The notes beneath the pieces were generated by a model, which was not told the DNA's origin, did not search any database, and saw only the letters and a list, made by a program, of their open reading frames with translations. A stretch of 64,000 nucleotides of DNA from Terrimesophilobacter sp038243605 (GTDB lineage Bacteria > Actinomycetota > Actinomycetes > Actinomycetales > Microbacteriaceae), in assembly GCA_038243605.1 (NCBI GenBank), contig JBBSQX010000013.1:1-64000 (forward strand), written 5' to 3'. Below are positions 16,210-26,563 of the stretch, piece after piece (within the stretch, counting starts at the first letter, position 1; each line of letters starts with the position of its first letter). A program made the translations under genes and the position numbers.

Positions 16210-18719
16210 TGACTACGCCTGCAGATACCCCACCCAGCACCCTCGATTCCGACGGCCAATATGCCGGAGAGCGCATCGACGACATCGATGTGTCGACGGA
16301 AATGGAGGGCTCCTTCCTCGAGTACGCCTATTCGGTGATCTATTCTCGTGCACTTCCGGACGCTCGCGATGGCCTCAAGCCAGTGCAGCGTCGCATTCTC
16401 TACCAGATGAACGAGATGGGGCTGCGCCCGGATCGTGGTCATGTGAAGTCATCGCGGGTCGTCGGCGACGTCATGGGAAAGCTGCATCCCCATGGTGACG
16501 CACCCATTTACGACGCCATGGTGCGGCTCAACCAGCCGTTCATTATGCGCTTGCCACTTGTTGATGGTCACGGCAACTTTGGGTCCTTAGACGACGGACC
16601 AGCGGCCCCGCGCTACACAGAAGCGCGTCTTGCTCCAGCATCCATGGCGATGACGGCAGACCTCAATGAAGACGTTGTCGATTTTGTGCCCAATTACGAC
16701 AATCAGCTCACGCAGCCAGAAGTGCTACCAGCGGCCTTCCCCAACTTGCTCGTCAATGGTGCAATGGGAATCGCCGTCGGAATGGCAACCAATATGGCGC
16801 CACACAACCTCATTGAGGTCGTGGAAGGCGCTCGCCACCTCCTTGAAAATCCCGACGCGACGCTTGATGAACTAATGGCGTTCATTCCTGGTCCCGATAT
16901 GCCAACGGGTGGCACGATTATTGGGCTCAGCGGCATCCGGGATGCCTATGAGACTGGTCGCGGTAGCTTCAAAACTCGCGCGAAGGTTTCGGTTGAAAGC
17001 GTTACCGCCCGAAAGTCCGGCCTCGTGGTGACCGAACTGCCGTTCATGGTTGGCACTGAGAAAGTGATCGAGAAGATCAAAGACGGAGTCAACTCCAAGA
17101 AGCTGGCCGGCATCTCAGATGTCACCGACCTCACCGACCGCAAGCATGGCCTTCGCCTGGTTATCGGCATCAAGACCGGATTCAACCCGCAGGCAGTTCT
17201 TGAGCAGCTTTACAAACACACTCCACTCGAAGACCAGTTCAACATAAACAATGTGGCCCTCGTAGGCGGTCAACCTCGGACTTTAGGACTGCGCGAGCTG
17301 TTGCAGGTCTACGTTGATCACCGCATCTCCGTCACCACACGCCGCACCACATTCCGTCTTGCTCGTCGCAAAGAACGGCTGCACCTCGTGGATGGCCTGC
17401 TCATCGCCATTCTCGACATTGATGAAGTCATTCAAGTCATTCGCGCAAGCGACGACTCTGATGCCGCCCGCACACGACTTATGGATGTATTCGATCTCAG
17501 TGAGATACAGGCGGAGTACATTCTTGAGTTGCGACTGCGCCGGCTCACAAAGTTCTCCCGCATCGAACTCGAAACTGAACGCGACAAACTTCGCGCGGAA
17601 ATTGCAGAGCTCGAACTGTTGCTTTCTGACCCTTCGCGCATTCGCCGGTTGGTTTCGGTGGAGCTTGAGGCTGTATCGGAAGAGTTTGGCACCCCTCGGC
17701 GTACGCTGCTCACGGAGGCGCGGCCATCCGTAGCTACCTCGAGCTCATCAAAGACTAAAGATGCTCCTGGTTCGGGCACAATGTCACTCGAAATTGCGGA
17801 CACCCCGTGCCAGGTTCTGCTGTCAACCACCGGGCGGATCATTCGCGTGGAGCTCGAAGACACAATGCCCGACCTTTCGGGACCGGTAACCCGCCGCAGC
17901 AAACACGACGCGATCAGGTCTTCGGTTTCCACCACGAGTCGCACCGAGATTGGCGCGATAACAAACTTGGGCCGGCTTGTGCGTCTCTCCCCCGTCGACG
18001 TGCCGCAGGTTCCTGCGAACTCAATTCAACTCGCCGCCGGTACGAAGGTGTCCGACTATCTTGCGTTGGATCCCAAAAATGAACACGTCGTTGGCCTCGT
18101 TTCTTTAGATTCTGCATCGCCAATAGCGATCGGAACTAAACAGGGTGTCGTCAAACGAGTTTCACCGGGAGACTATCCGAGCCGACCGGACTTCGACGTG
18201 ATCTCGCTTAAGGACCGCGACGAAGTGGTGGGAGTCGCTCAGGGATCCGACGCCGAGGAGCTCGTGTTCGTTACCTCGGATGCACAACTGCTGCACTTCT
18301 CAAGCGAGTCGGTGCGCCCCCAGGGGCGAAGTGCGTCAGGAATGGCAGGCATCCGGTTGTCGAAGGGTGCCGAAGTTGTGCACTTCACCTCCGTCGATCC
18401 GGGTGCCGATCTTGCCGTCGTCACCGTGTCAACTCATTCAGACACCATCGCGGGGACCGATCCTGGTCGAGCAAAAGTTTCTGCTTTCAGTGAGTTCCCC
18501 GCGAAGGGGCGTGGCACGGGCGGAGTGCGATGTCATGCATTCCTCAAGGGAGAAGACTCGCTTGCCGTCGGCTGGGCGGGCACTGAGCCTGCGCTCGCGG
18601 TCGGGTCCGACGGTTCTGTTCGAGAGCTGCCAGAATTGGGTGCCAAGCGCGACGCCTCAGGATCCCCGCTAGACGCCGTGATCGGCTCAATCGGTACGTC
18701 GTCGATCTCAAACGCGTGA
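16209..18719 (+). CDS. parC: DNA topoisomerase IV subunit A
   Basis: Breaks and rejoins DNA to decatenate chromosomes, in complex with the ParE product encoded 0.5 kb away. The 836-aa protein has the winged-helix breakage domain with the catalytic tyrosine Y136 in APRYTEARLA, the coiled-coil tower and exit gate (about 330-480), and a C-terminal beta-propeller. The canonical GyrA box is not seen, which with the distinct parE partner favours topoisomerase IV over gyrase. The ATG at 16209 starts MTTPADTPPS. An upstream extension of the frame is antisense to the phosphodiesterase gene and was rejected. TATCAT (16191-16196) is a possible -10. Confidence 0.9.
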   Translation: MTTPADTPPSTLDSDGQYAGERIDDIDVSTEMEGSFLEYAYSVIYSRALPDARDGLKPVQRRILYQMNEMGLRPDRGHVKSSRVVGDVMGKLHPHGDAPIYDAMVRLNQPFIMRLPLVDGHGNFGSLDDGPAAPRYTEARLAPASMAMTADLNEDVVDFVPNYDNQLTQPEVLPAAFPNLLVNGAMGIAVGMATNMAPHNLIEVVEGARHLLENPDATLDELMAFIPGPDMPTGGTIIGLSGIRDAYETGRGSFKTRAKVSVESVTARKSGLVVTELPFMVGTEKVIEKIKDGVNSKKLAGISDVTDLTDRKHGLRLVIGIKTGFNPQAVLEQLYKHTPLEDQFNINNVALVGGQPRTLGLRELLQVYVDHRISVTTRRTTFRLARRKERLHLVDGLLIAILDIDEVIQVIRASDDSDAARTRLMDVFDLSEIQAEYILELRLRRLTKFSRIELETERDKLRAEIAELELLLSDPSRIRRLVSVELEAVSEEFGTPRRTLLTEARPSVATSSSSKTKDAPGSGTMSLEIADTPCQVLLSTTGRIIRVELEDTMPDLSGPVTRRSKHDAIRSSVSTTSRTEIGAITNLGRLVRLSPVDVPQVPANSIQLAAGTKVSDYLALDPKNEHVVGLVSLDSASPIAIGTKQGVVKRVSPGDYPSRPDFDVISLKDRDEVVGVAQGSDAEELVFVTSDAQLLHFSSESVRPQGRSASGMAGIRLSKGAEVVHFTSVDPGADLAVVTVSTHSDTIAGTDPGRAKVSAFSEFPAKGRGTGGVRCHAFLKGEDSLAVGWAGTEPALAVGSDGSVRELPELGAKRDASGSPLDAVIGSIGTSSISNA

Positions 18720-18747
18720 CAGCCTCATAAGGTAACCAGGAGGCCTA

Positions 18748-19188
18748 ATGAACCGTCGTGCTGCCCGAGTATTGATTTTCAATGAGCATGATTGCGTGCT
18801 CCTCTTTCGGGAATTCGATTCGACAACGCCCGAGCATCTGCCGTGGTGGTGCACGCCTGGTGGCGGCCTCGAGCCAGGAGAAACACTGCACGAGGCGGCA
18901 ATCCGCGAGGTGAAAGAAGAAACAGGAATCACGTTGACGTCGGTGAGCGGTCCCATCTACGACGAAGAAACGGATCTCACCTATGAGGGTGTTGAACTGC
19001 ATCAATACCAGCAGTTCGTTGTTGCCCATGTGCACGAGGTCGCAGTATCTGCAGAAGGTTGGACTGACCTCGAGAAACGCATCATGCTCGAATCACGGTG
19101 GTGGAAACTCTCGGACTTAGAAAACACCACCGAAACTATCTACCCCGAGAATCTCGCCCAACTCGTTCGCGCAGAGTTGGAACGCTAA
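18748..19188 (+). CDS. Nudix hydrolase
   Basis: Hydrolyses a nucleoside diphosphate linked to another moiety; the substrate is unknown. The 146-aa protein carries a perfect Nudix box at residues 39-61, with G39, E45, R53-E54 and E57-E58 in the expected spacing. The rest of the small fold is complete. CAGGAGG 5 nt before the ATG fixes the start, 28 bp after parC, so read-through from parC is likely. It converges on parE, with 19 bp between stop codons. The C-terminal TETIYPENLAQLVRAEL is a family-typical helix. Confidence 0.9.
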   Translation: MNRRAARVLIFNEHDCVLLFREFDSTTPEHLPWWCTPGGGLEPGETLHEAAIREVKEETGITLTSVSGPIYDEETDLTYEGVELHQYQQFVVAHVHEVAVSAEGWTDLEKRIMLESRWWKLSDLENTTETIYPENLAQLVRAELER

Positions 19189-19207
19189 CGGGCGTTCCTC
19201 ATCGTCG

Positions 19208-21289
19208 CTAGACGTCAATACGGTCGCGGCTCAGACCCGCAGCGCCAGCGACGATGAACTCTTTGCGTGGAGCAACCTCGTTGCCCATCAGCAGTTCGAA
19301 TACTTTCGCTGCGTGTTCGGTATCCGTGATGCGCACGCGACGCAGGGTGCGGTGAGCGCGATCCATCGTGGTCGAAGCCAGCTGATCGGCATCCATTTCA
19401 CCAAGTCCCTTGTAGCGTTGAATGGGGTCTTGGTACTTCTTTCCAGACCTCTTCAGGCCCGCAAGTATGGCGTTCAGTTCGGCTTCTGAGTATGTATAGA
19501 TCGTCTCATTGGGCTTCGTGCCTGGGTTCATCACGACGACCCTGTGCAGTGGTGGCACTGCGGCATACACGCGACCATCTTCGATCATCTGAGGCATGTA
19601 ACGGTGAAAGAGCGTGAGGAGCAGGGTGCGGATATGTGCGCCGTCGACATCCGCGTCACTCATGATGATGACTTTGCCGTAGCGAGCGCTCGACAAATCG
19701 AAGCTGCGGCCAGACCCCGCACCAATCACCTGAATGATGGAGGCGCATTCCGCATTGCCGAGCATGTCAGGCAACGATGCCTTCTGAACGTTGAGAATCT
19801 TGCCACGGATCGGCAAAAGCGCCTGGTACTCGCTGTCTCGCGCCAGCTTCGCTGTACCGAGAGCAGAATCTCCCTCGACGATGAACAACTCGCTGTTAGC
19901 CACATCGCTGCTGCGGCAATCCACAAGTTTTGTGGGCAACGATGATGTCTCCAGCGCATTCTTGCGCCGTTGCGTTTCTTTGTGCGCTCGGGCCGAAACG
20001 CGGGCCTTCATCTCCGCAACAATTTTCTCGAGTACGAGGGCAGCCTCGGCCTTGTCATCGCGCTTGGAAGACGAAAAGCGCTCCCCCAATCCCTTCGCAA
20101 TGACACTGGACACAATGCTGCGAACCGCCGGAGTGCCGAGAACCTCTTTAGTCTGGCCCTCGAACTGCGGCTCGGGTAGTCGAACGGTCAGTACTGCTGT
20201 GAGCCCAGCAAGAATATCGTCCTTGTCGAGCTTGTCGCTGCCAACCTTCAGCCGGCGAGCATTCTGTTCTACCTGAGCACGCAAAAACTTCATCATTCCG
20301 TGTTCAAATCCTGCGAGATGGGTTCCGCCCTTTGGGGTCGAAATGATATTTACAAAGCTTCGAATGTCGGTGTCGTAGCCCGTGCCCCATCGCAGCGCGA
20401 TATCTACTTCGCACTCCCGCGTGAGCTCGGTCGGGCTCATGTGCCCTTTGTCATCGAGCACGGGAACAGTTTCGGTGAACTCGCCCGTTCCCGTGAGGTT
20501 CCAGGTGGAGGTGATCGGAGCGTCCTTGGCAAGAAAATCAACGTACTCAACCAAGCCGCCCGCGAACCTGAACGTTTCAACCAGCGGTTCATTGCCACGG
20601 TTGTCTTCGATGCGGATGCCGAGCCCGGCAGAGAGGAAAGCTGTTTGCCGGGCTCGCTGAAGCAATTCGTCTGTCTGAAAAGTGGCCCCGCGTGAGAAGA
20701 TTTGCGGGTCTGCCCAGTAGCGCACCCGGGTTCCAGTGACACCCTTTGAGACTTTGCCAACTGCGCGTAGTTCGCTTCCGGAAACATAGGCAGTGAAAGG
20801 CGCATCAGGTCGTGGTTCTCCTGAATCAGCGAACACCCCCGGCTCGCCCCGATGGAATGACATCGCCCACGTTTTGCCGTCGCGATCAACCTCAACATCG
20901 AGACGCTCTGAGAGTGCGTTAACCACGGAGGCTCCAACGCCGTGCAGCCCACCGGACGAGGTGTACGAACCGCCACCGAATTTTCCGCCAGCGTGAAGTT
21001 TGGTGAAGACAACCTCGACGCCCGTTAACCCCGTTTTTGGCTCGATATCAACCGGAATGCCACGCGCAGTGTCTCGAACCTCCACGCTGTTGTCGGCATG
21101 AAGAATGACGTCGATTTGGTCCCCGTAACCGCCGAGGGCTTCGTCAACTGCATTGTCGATGATCTCCCACAGGCAGTGCATGAGCCCTCGGGAGTCGGTA
21201 GTGCCGATGTACATTCCCGGGCGCTTGCGAACGGCATCCAGACCTTCCAACACGGACAAATGCCGTGCAGAGTAGCCTGAGCTTGCCAT
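19208..21289 (-). CDS. parE: DNA topoisomerase IV subunit B
   Basis: ATPase subunit that pairs with ParC to decatenate daughter chromosomes. The 693-aa protein has a GHKL ATP-binding domain with EIIDNAVDEALGGY, the glycine loop GGLHGVGASVVNAL, a transducer domain, and the TOPRIM domain with FIVEGDSALG and MSDADVDGAHI. It ends with the GLGEMDADQL segment and RKEFI. The ATG at 21289 is preceded by GGAGG with 6-nt spacing and gives the family start MASSGYSARHLSVLEGLDAV. Longer in-frame sequence upstream is noncoding. It is divergent from the DUF7455 gene across 205 bp. Confidence 0.93.
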   Translation of the reverse strand: MASSGYSARHLSVLEGLDAVRKRPGMYIGTTDSRGLMHCLWEIIDNAVDEALGGYGDQIDVILHADNSVEVRDTARGIPVDIEPKTGLTGVEVVFTKLHAGGKFGGGSYTSSGGLHGVGASVVNALSERLDVEVDRDGKTWAMSFHRGEPGVFADSGEPRPDAPFTAYVSGSELRAVGKVSKGVTGTRVRYWADPQIFSRGATFQTDELLQRARQTAFLSAGLGIRIEDNRGNEPLVETFRFAGGLVEYVDFLAKDAPITSTWNLTGTGEFTETVPVLDDKGHMSPTELTRECEVDIALRWGTGYDTDIRSFVNIISTPKGGTHLAGFEHGMMKFLRAQVEQNARRLKVGSDKLDKDDILAGLTAVLTVRLPEPQFEGQTKEVLGTPAVRSIVSSVIAKGLGERFSSSKRDDKAEAALVLEKIVAEMKARVSARAHKETQRRKNALETSSLPTKLVDCRSSDVANSELFIVEGDSALGTAKLARDSEYQALLPIRGKILNVQKASLPDMLGNAECASIIQVIGAGSGRSFDLSSARYGKVIIMSDADVDGAHIRTLLLTLFHRYMPQMIEDGRVYAAVPPLHRVVVMNPGTKPNETIYTYSEAELNAILAGLKRSGKKYQDPIQRYKGLGEMDADQLASTTMDRAHRTLRRVRITDTEHAAKVFELLMGNEVAPRKEFIVAGAAGLSRDRIDV

Positions 21290-21494
21290 TTTCAACCTCC
21301 GAAGTGTTCCCAATAACTGCCGCGAGGCACGCCCCGAGTGTCGTCTTCCAGACTAGTGAGCACCAACGACAGCCCGAGGGTGCGACACCCCCTCACCGCC
21401 ATCCGCTACGCGTACAGCGAAATACCGCTCAGGAGCCAACGGATTCTTCGCCACCGTGTTTTGATAGACAGTGACATCAGCGATAGGAGTGCAC

Positions 21495-21722
21495 ATGTCT
21501 CAGGTCACCGCAGAAACTACGGACACCGTCGAACGCGACTCCTACCAGCTCACGGCACTAGACCGCTGTGACAGTTGTGGGGCTCAGGCTTACATTCGCG
21601 TTAAGATTGGCGAGAGCGAACTCATGTTCTGCGCTCACCACGGACGCCGCCACCAAGAGAAACTCGAAGCAGTTGCCACTGATTGGCACGACGAATCGAG
21701 TCGCCTCCGCGAGGAGCGCTAA
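21495..21722 (+). CDS. DUF7455-type small zinc-ribbon protein
   Basis: A 75-aa protein of the small actinobacterial family found beside sigA and topoisomerase genes; function unknown. Its core reads ALDRCDSCGAQAYIRVKIG, then LMFCAHHGRRH, a CxxC...CxxH arrangement that would bind one zinc. TAGGAG lies 5 nt before the ATG. The ATP-grasp gene begins directly after its stop codon, so the two probably share a transcript. An in-frame start 8 codons upstream (21471) has no ribosome-binding site. Confidence 0.83.
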   Translation: MSQVTAETTDTVERDSYQLTALDRCDSCGAQAYIRVKIGESELMFCAHHGRRHQEKLEAVATDWHDESSRLREER

Positions 21723-22748
21723 GTGACCGAACGTCGCGGCCTCGGGCTGTGGCGACGGATCAAATACTTTGCTTGGCGCGCGTCAAACGTTGATACCGCC
21801 AATCTCTTTCGCATCGCGCGAAAGCTCAGTGCATCATCCGGCAAGCCGATGCTGTGGATCGCCACCGACATGGTGTGGTCTGCTGCCGTGCACGAAACAG
21901 GCTTTACCGACTATCAGGATTGGGATTTCCACCTCCTGAAACACAGCGACCGCATCACTTATATGACGCACCCGAAGTCGAATCACATCGCCCAGATGTT
22001 CAACCAGAAGCCGTTCCGGCATTTCTTTGCCGACAAGTCTGAGTTTGTACAGCACTTCGCGAAGTATGTCGGCCGAGAGACCCTGGATGTGCGAGCTGCT
22101 ACGGTGCCACAGCTCACTGCATTTGTGCAAAAGCACGGTTCCGTCATCGTGAAGGTCACAGATAGTGACGGCGGCCAAGGGATCGAGCGGCGGGAAGCCG
22201 CCGACATCCCGGACTTCAGAATTTTTCGAGAACAGTTACTCGAGCAGCGACAGTTCCTCGTAGAACAGATCATCCCGCAGCATGCAAAAATGGCGGCGCT
22301 CAACAGCAGCAGCGTCAACTCGTTGCGGATTGTGTCATATTTCGATGGCACTGACGTGCATATTCTCGCCCGCGTGCTCAAAATGGGCAATGGTGGCGTC
22401 ATTGACAACTTCGCTCACGGTGGCATGTACACAATGCTCGATGAGAACGGCATCGGACTCCACGCGGCCTTTGACATCTTGGGCGATGCCTACGAAGTTC
22501 ATCCCATTTCTGGGATTCGGATAACCGGTTTCCAGGTGCCTCTTTATAAAGAGGTGCTTGAACTCGTTGACGAGGTTGCTCGAGTTGTACCAGAGATTCC
22601 TTACGTGGGTTGGGATATCGCGATCTCGCCTGATCGCCCCGTTGTGATTGAAGGAAACTACAACACGGGGGTGTTCCAGGCGAAGCCAAGCTTGACCGAT
22701 ACCAGAACGGGTTTGTTACCGCTGTACCGCGAGGTCATCGGCTTCTAG
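21723..22748 (+). CDS. Sugar-transfer-associated ATP-grasp enzyme
   Basis: A 341-aa ATP-grasp ligase of the group usually found with sugar transferases in polysaccharide loci; its substrate is unknown. Visible landmarks are the ATP-binding strand SVIVKVTDSDGGQGIERR, QFLVEQIIPQH, the substrate-side SSSVNSLRIVSYFDG, GNGGVIDNFAHGGMY, and the metal-binding end GWDIAISPDRPVVIEGNYN. The start is GTG directly after the preceding stop, with GAGGAG upstream. No glycosyltransferase or polysaccharide gene lies nearby, which is unusual for this family. It converges on the CofE-like gene, 22 bp apart. Confidence 0.78.
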   Translation: MTERRGLGLWRRIKYFAWRASNVDTANLFRIARKLSASSGKPMLWIATDMVWSAAVHETGFTDYQDWDFHLLKHSDRITYMTHPKSNHIAQMFNQKPFRHFFADKSEFVQHFAKYVGRETLDVRAATVPQLTAFVQKHGSVIVKVTDSDGGQGIERREAADIPDFRIFREQLLEQRQFLVEQIIPQHAKMAALNSSSVNSLRIVSYFDGTDVHILARVLKMGNGGVIDNFAHGGMYTMLDENGIGLHAAFDILGDAYEVHPISGIRITGFQVPLYKEVLELVDEVARVVPEIPYVGWDIAISPDRPVVIEGNYNTGVFQAKPSLTDTRTGLLPLYREVIGF

Positions 22749-22770
22749 CTACCAGGCTCGGCGTGCTGAT

Positions 22771-23469
22771 TTACTCGGCCAAGGCGCGGATGATTCCCAA
22801 AGGTGTGCTTTGAGTTCCCTGCCCCAAAGGGTTGTCGGCGAGAATACGCTCAACAAGCTTCTCTGTCGACCTCGGCAGAGTAGAACCAAGCACATTGCCG
22901 CCAAAGTCGTTGATGTCGACGATGAGCACGTCGTTGCCAACGGCATCCCGTAATTGCTGCGCCACGCGATGGGGCCGGTCTGGTGCTAACACCACTGAAG
23001 AGTCGTAGGGCGCAATTGTTCCCGACGTAGGCCCGTCGATTCCTCGCGCCTTCGGGCCGGCCACATTGTAGAAAGCTCCACGCATTCCCAACAGTTTGGC
23101 CACGACAGATACTGCCGCCGCGAACAAGATTCGCGGGGTGCCACACTCGCGCAACGCCATTTCCATGGTTTGCGGCATACCAAGACCGATACCCGCAGGA
23201 GTGTTCGTGACGCGACCAGCCAACCGCACAGCGAGTGGCCGAGGCACTATCGAGTCAATCGGCATTGAGCGCCCCTGAGTGATCGCGACGATCTTCTCTG
23301 TAACGAACACGAGGTCGCCAGATTGCAACTTGCCTTTCGTTGCGTCCACAATCTGCGCAACAAGGTCATCATCTGGGCTGATTAGCCCGGTACGCAACGG
23401 AATGCGCTGGTACCGAACTCCCTCAACTTCAATGTCCAGTTGTTTGCCCTCGTTGGGCGTCAACGGCAT
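22771..23469 (-). CDS. CofE-like F420-0:gamma-glutamyl ligase domain protein
   Basis: A 232-aa protein matching the CofE/FbiB ligase fold that adds glutamate to coenzyme F420-0. The N-terminal GDLVFVTEKIVAITQGR and the C-terminal DINDFGGNVLG segments are the recognisable family blocks. It lacks the FMN-binding nitroreductase domain that mycobacterial FbiB carries. No other F420 gene is in the window, and members of this family also occur in organisms without F420, so a role in F420 synthesis is uncertain. It begins 4 bp after the sigA stop codon on the same strand and is probably co-transcribed with sigA. Confidence 0.7.
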   Translation of the reverse strand: MPLTPNEGKQLDIEVEGVRYQRIPLRTGLISPDDDLVAQIVDATKGKLQSGDLVFVTEKIVAITQGRSMPIDSIVPRPLAVRLAGRVTNTPAGIGLGMPQTMEMALRECGTPRILFAAAVSVVAKLLGMRGAFYNVAGPKARGIDGPTSGTIAPYDSSVVLAPDRPHRVAQQLRDAVGNDVLIVDINDFGGNVLGSTLPRSTEKLVERILADNPLGQGTQSTPLGIIRALAE

Positions 23470-23473
23470 CGAT

Positions 23474-25240
<1,767 letters not shown>

Positions 25241-25514
25241 GGAGTCACCTTTCGTCAGCCGAACACCAGCACTGCTCGAACCACCGCCTGCTCTCGCACT
25301 CAATGGTCGTTTTTGGGCAGTACTAGGACCCATGTCAAGTCCTTCGCCGAAAAAACTTCTCGCGACAAATGGTGACCTGAACGGGTCCGTGATCAATTAT
25401 TGCATGGAATAATGCCACGCTTGACCGCACGCCTCTTTATCGTCATTTCCTGACTTCTACAACAGTTAAGAGCTAGGAGTTATTCCGATGACACCGGCTC
25501 ACGGGCTGCAAGCA

Positions 25515-26450
25515 TCATTCGGCCGCAGGCGGTTGTTGCTCGTCGTCACCGTTGTGTCTCAGGGCGAGAAAGATCTCGAGCTCTGCTGCGATTTCGTCAG
25601 CAGTAGGGAGTTCGCCATCTTCATCTGTGAGAGGTGAGCGCAATGGATTGCCTGCCATATACGAGTCATGCCGGTCTTCGAGAGTTCCTACCAGGCGCGC
25701 GAGCTCAGGGTTTCCTTCTACTTGCTGGTTGATCTTCTCGACGAAATCTCGGCCCTCGTCGCGCAAGTCTGAGGTGGCAAATATCAAGCCCGTTGCCGAG
25801 CTCACAGATTCGAGCGCTATGAAAGCCGCATCAGGATATTCCGTGTCTGCTAAGTAGTGCGGAATGAGCAACACAAAACCTGTGACCGAGTGTTCAAGCT
25901 CCTGAAGACGAAACTCCAGAAGATGGAGTGCATTTGCCAGTACTTGCGTGTGCGGCTTCCAGACAGAGAAGGTCTCGATTAGGTCAGCACGGTTGCCGCT
26001 CACCGTTACCCCAATGGGACGCGTGTGCGGAACAGGCATGGGGATAGCGTGCACCCACGTCATTGATTTCGCCTGAAAACGGTCGACAAGTCCGAGTACC
26101 GCAGCAGTGAAGCGCTCCCACTGGAAGTCGGGTTCGTATCCGCTCAACAGAAGGAACGGTTGCCCGACCTGATCCTGGGCAAGGTGCAGCGCGAGCGACG
26201 GTGGCCGGTAATCCGTGAGATGGTCTTGCTCGAAGTAGATAGTCGGCCGACGAGCACGATAATCCAGCAAGGCATCATTATCGAAAGTGGCGATAACGCG
26301 CGAAGTTAAGGTGTCTCGGAGGTTCGTGGTGAACTGACCCACAGCACCACCCGCGTCGGCGAAACCCGTGAGCCCTGCCACAAGAGGCAACCCAATGGGC
26401 ACGTCGCAAACGTCTGCCGCGAGTGTGTAAAGGCTTTCTGCGTCTTGCAT
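25515..26450 (-). CDS. PAC2 family protein (proteasome assembly chaperone-like)
   Basis: A 311-aa protein with the PAC2 fold, common in actinobacteria and archaea. The name comes from eukaryotic proteasome assembly chaperones; the bacterial role is unknown. Recognisable blocks are GLPLVAGLTGFADAGGAVGQ at the N-terminus, the strand IYFEQDHLTDYRPPS, and the central HAIPMPVPHTRPIGVTVSG. The C-terminal 60 residues are acidic. The ATG is preceded by GAGTTGAAGA. It is divergent from pepA across 113 bp. The 270 bp between it and sigA hold the sigA promoter, whose elements I cannot place. Confidence 0.83.
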   Translation of the reverse strand: MQDAESLYTLAADVCDVPIGLPLVAGLTGFADAGGAVGQFTTNLRDTLTSRVIATFDNDALLDYRARRPTIYFEQDHLTDYRPPSLALHLAQDQVGQPFLLLSGYEPDFQWERFTAAVLGLVDRFQAKSMTWVHAIPMPVPHTRPIGVTVSGNRADLIETFSVWKPHTQVLANALHLLEFRLQELEHSVTGFVLLIPHYLADTEYPDAAFIALESVSSATGLIFATSDLRDEGRDFVEKINQQVEGNPELARLVGTLEDRHDSYMAGNPLRSPLTDEDGELPTADEIAAELEIFLALRHNGDDEQQPPAAE

Positions 26451-26551
26451 TCTTCAACTCTAACCGTGAGAAAATGGGCACGTCGTGCGAACGGAGGCGC
26501 CGCATCAAGCCCTGAGCGAACACAGCGCAGCGAGACCGTAGCTGCGCCAGA

Positions 26552-26557
26552 TAACAT
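26552..26557 (+). promoter_or_regulatory. Candidate -10 element of a leaderless pepA promoter
   Basis: TAACAT ends 6 nt before the pepA ATG (26564). No Shine-Dalgarno sequence is present in the 20 bases before the ATG apart from GCGGG. Confidence 0.45.
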
Positions 26558-26563
26558 TGCGGG

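Noticed and set aside
26507..26537. CCCTGAGCGAACACAGCGCAGC segment resembling the Microbacteriaceae REP-like repeat
   Set aside because: Only one arm is present and no inverted partner is found before the pepA start.
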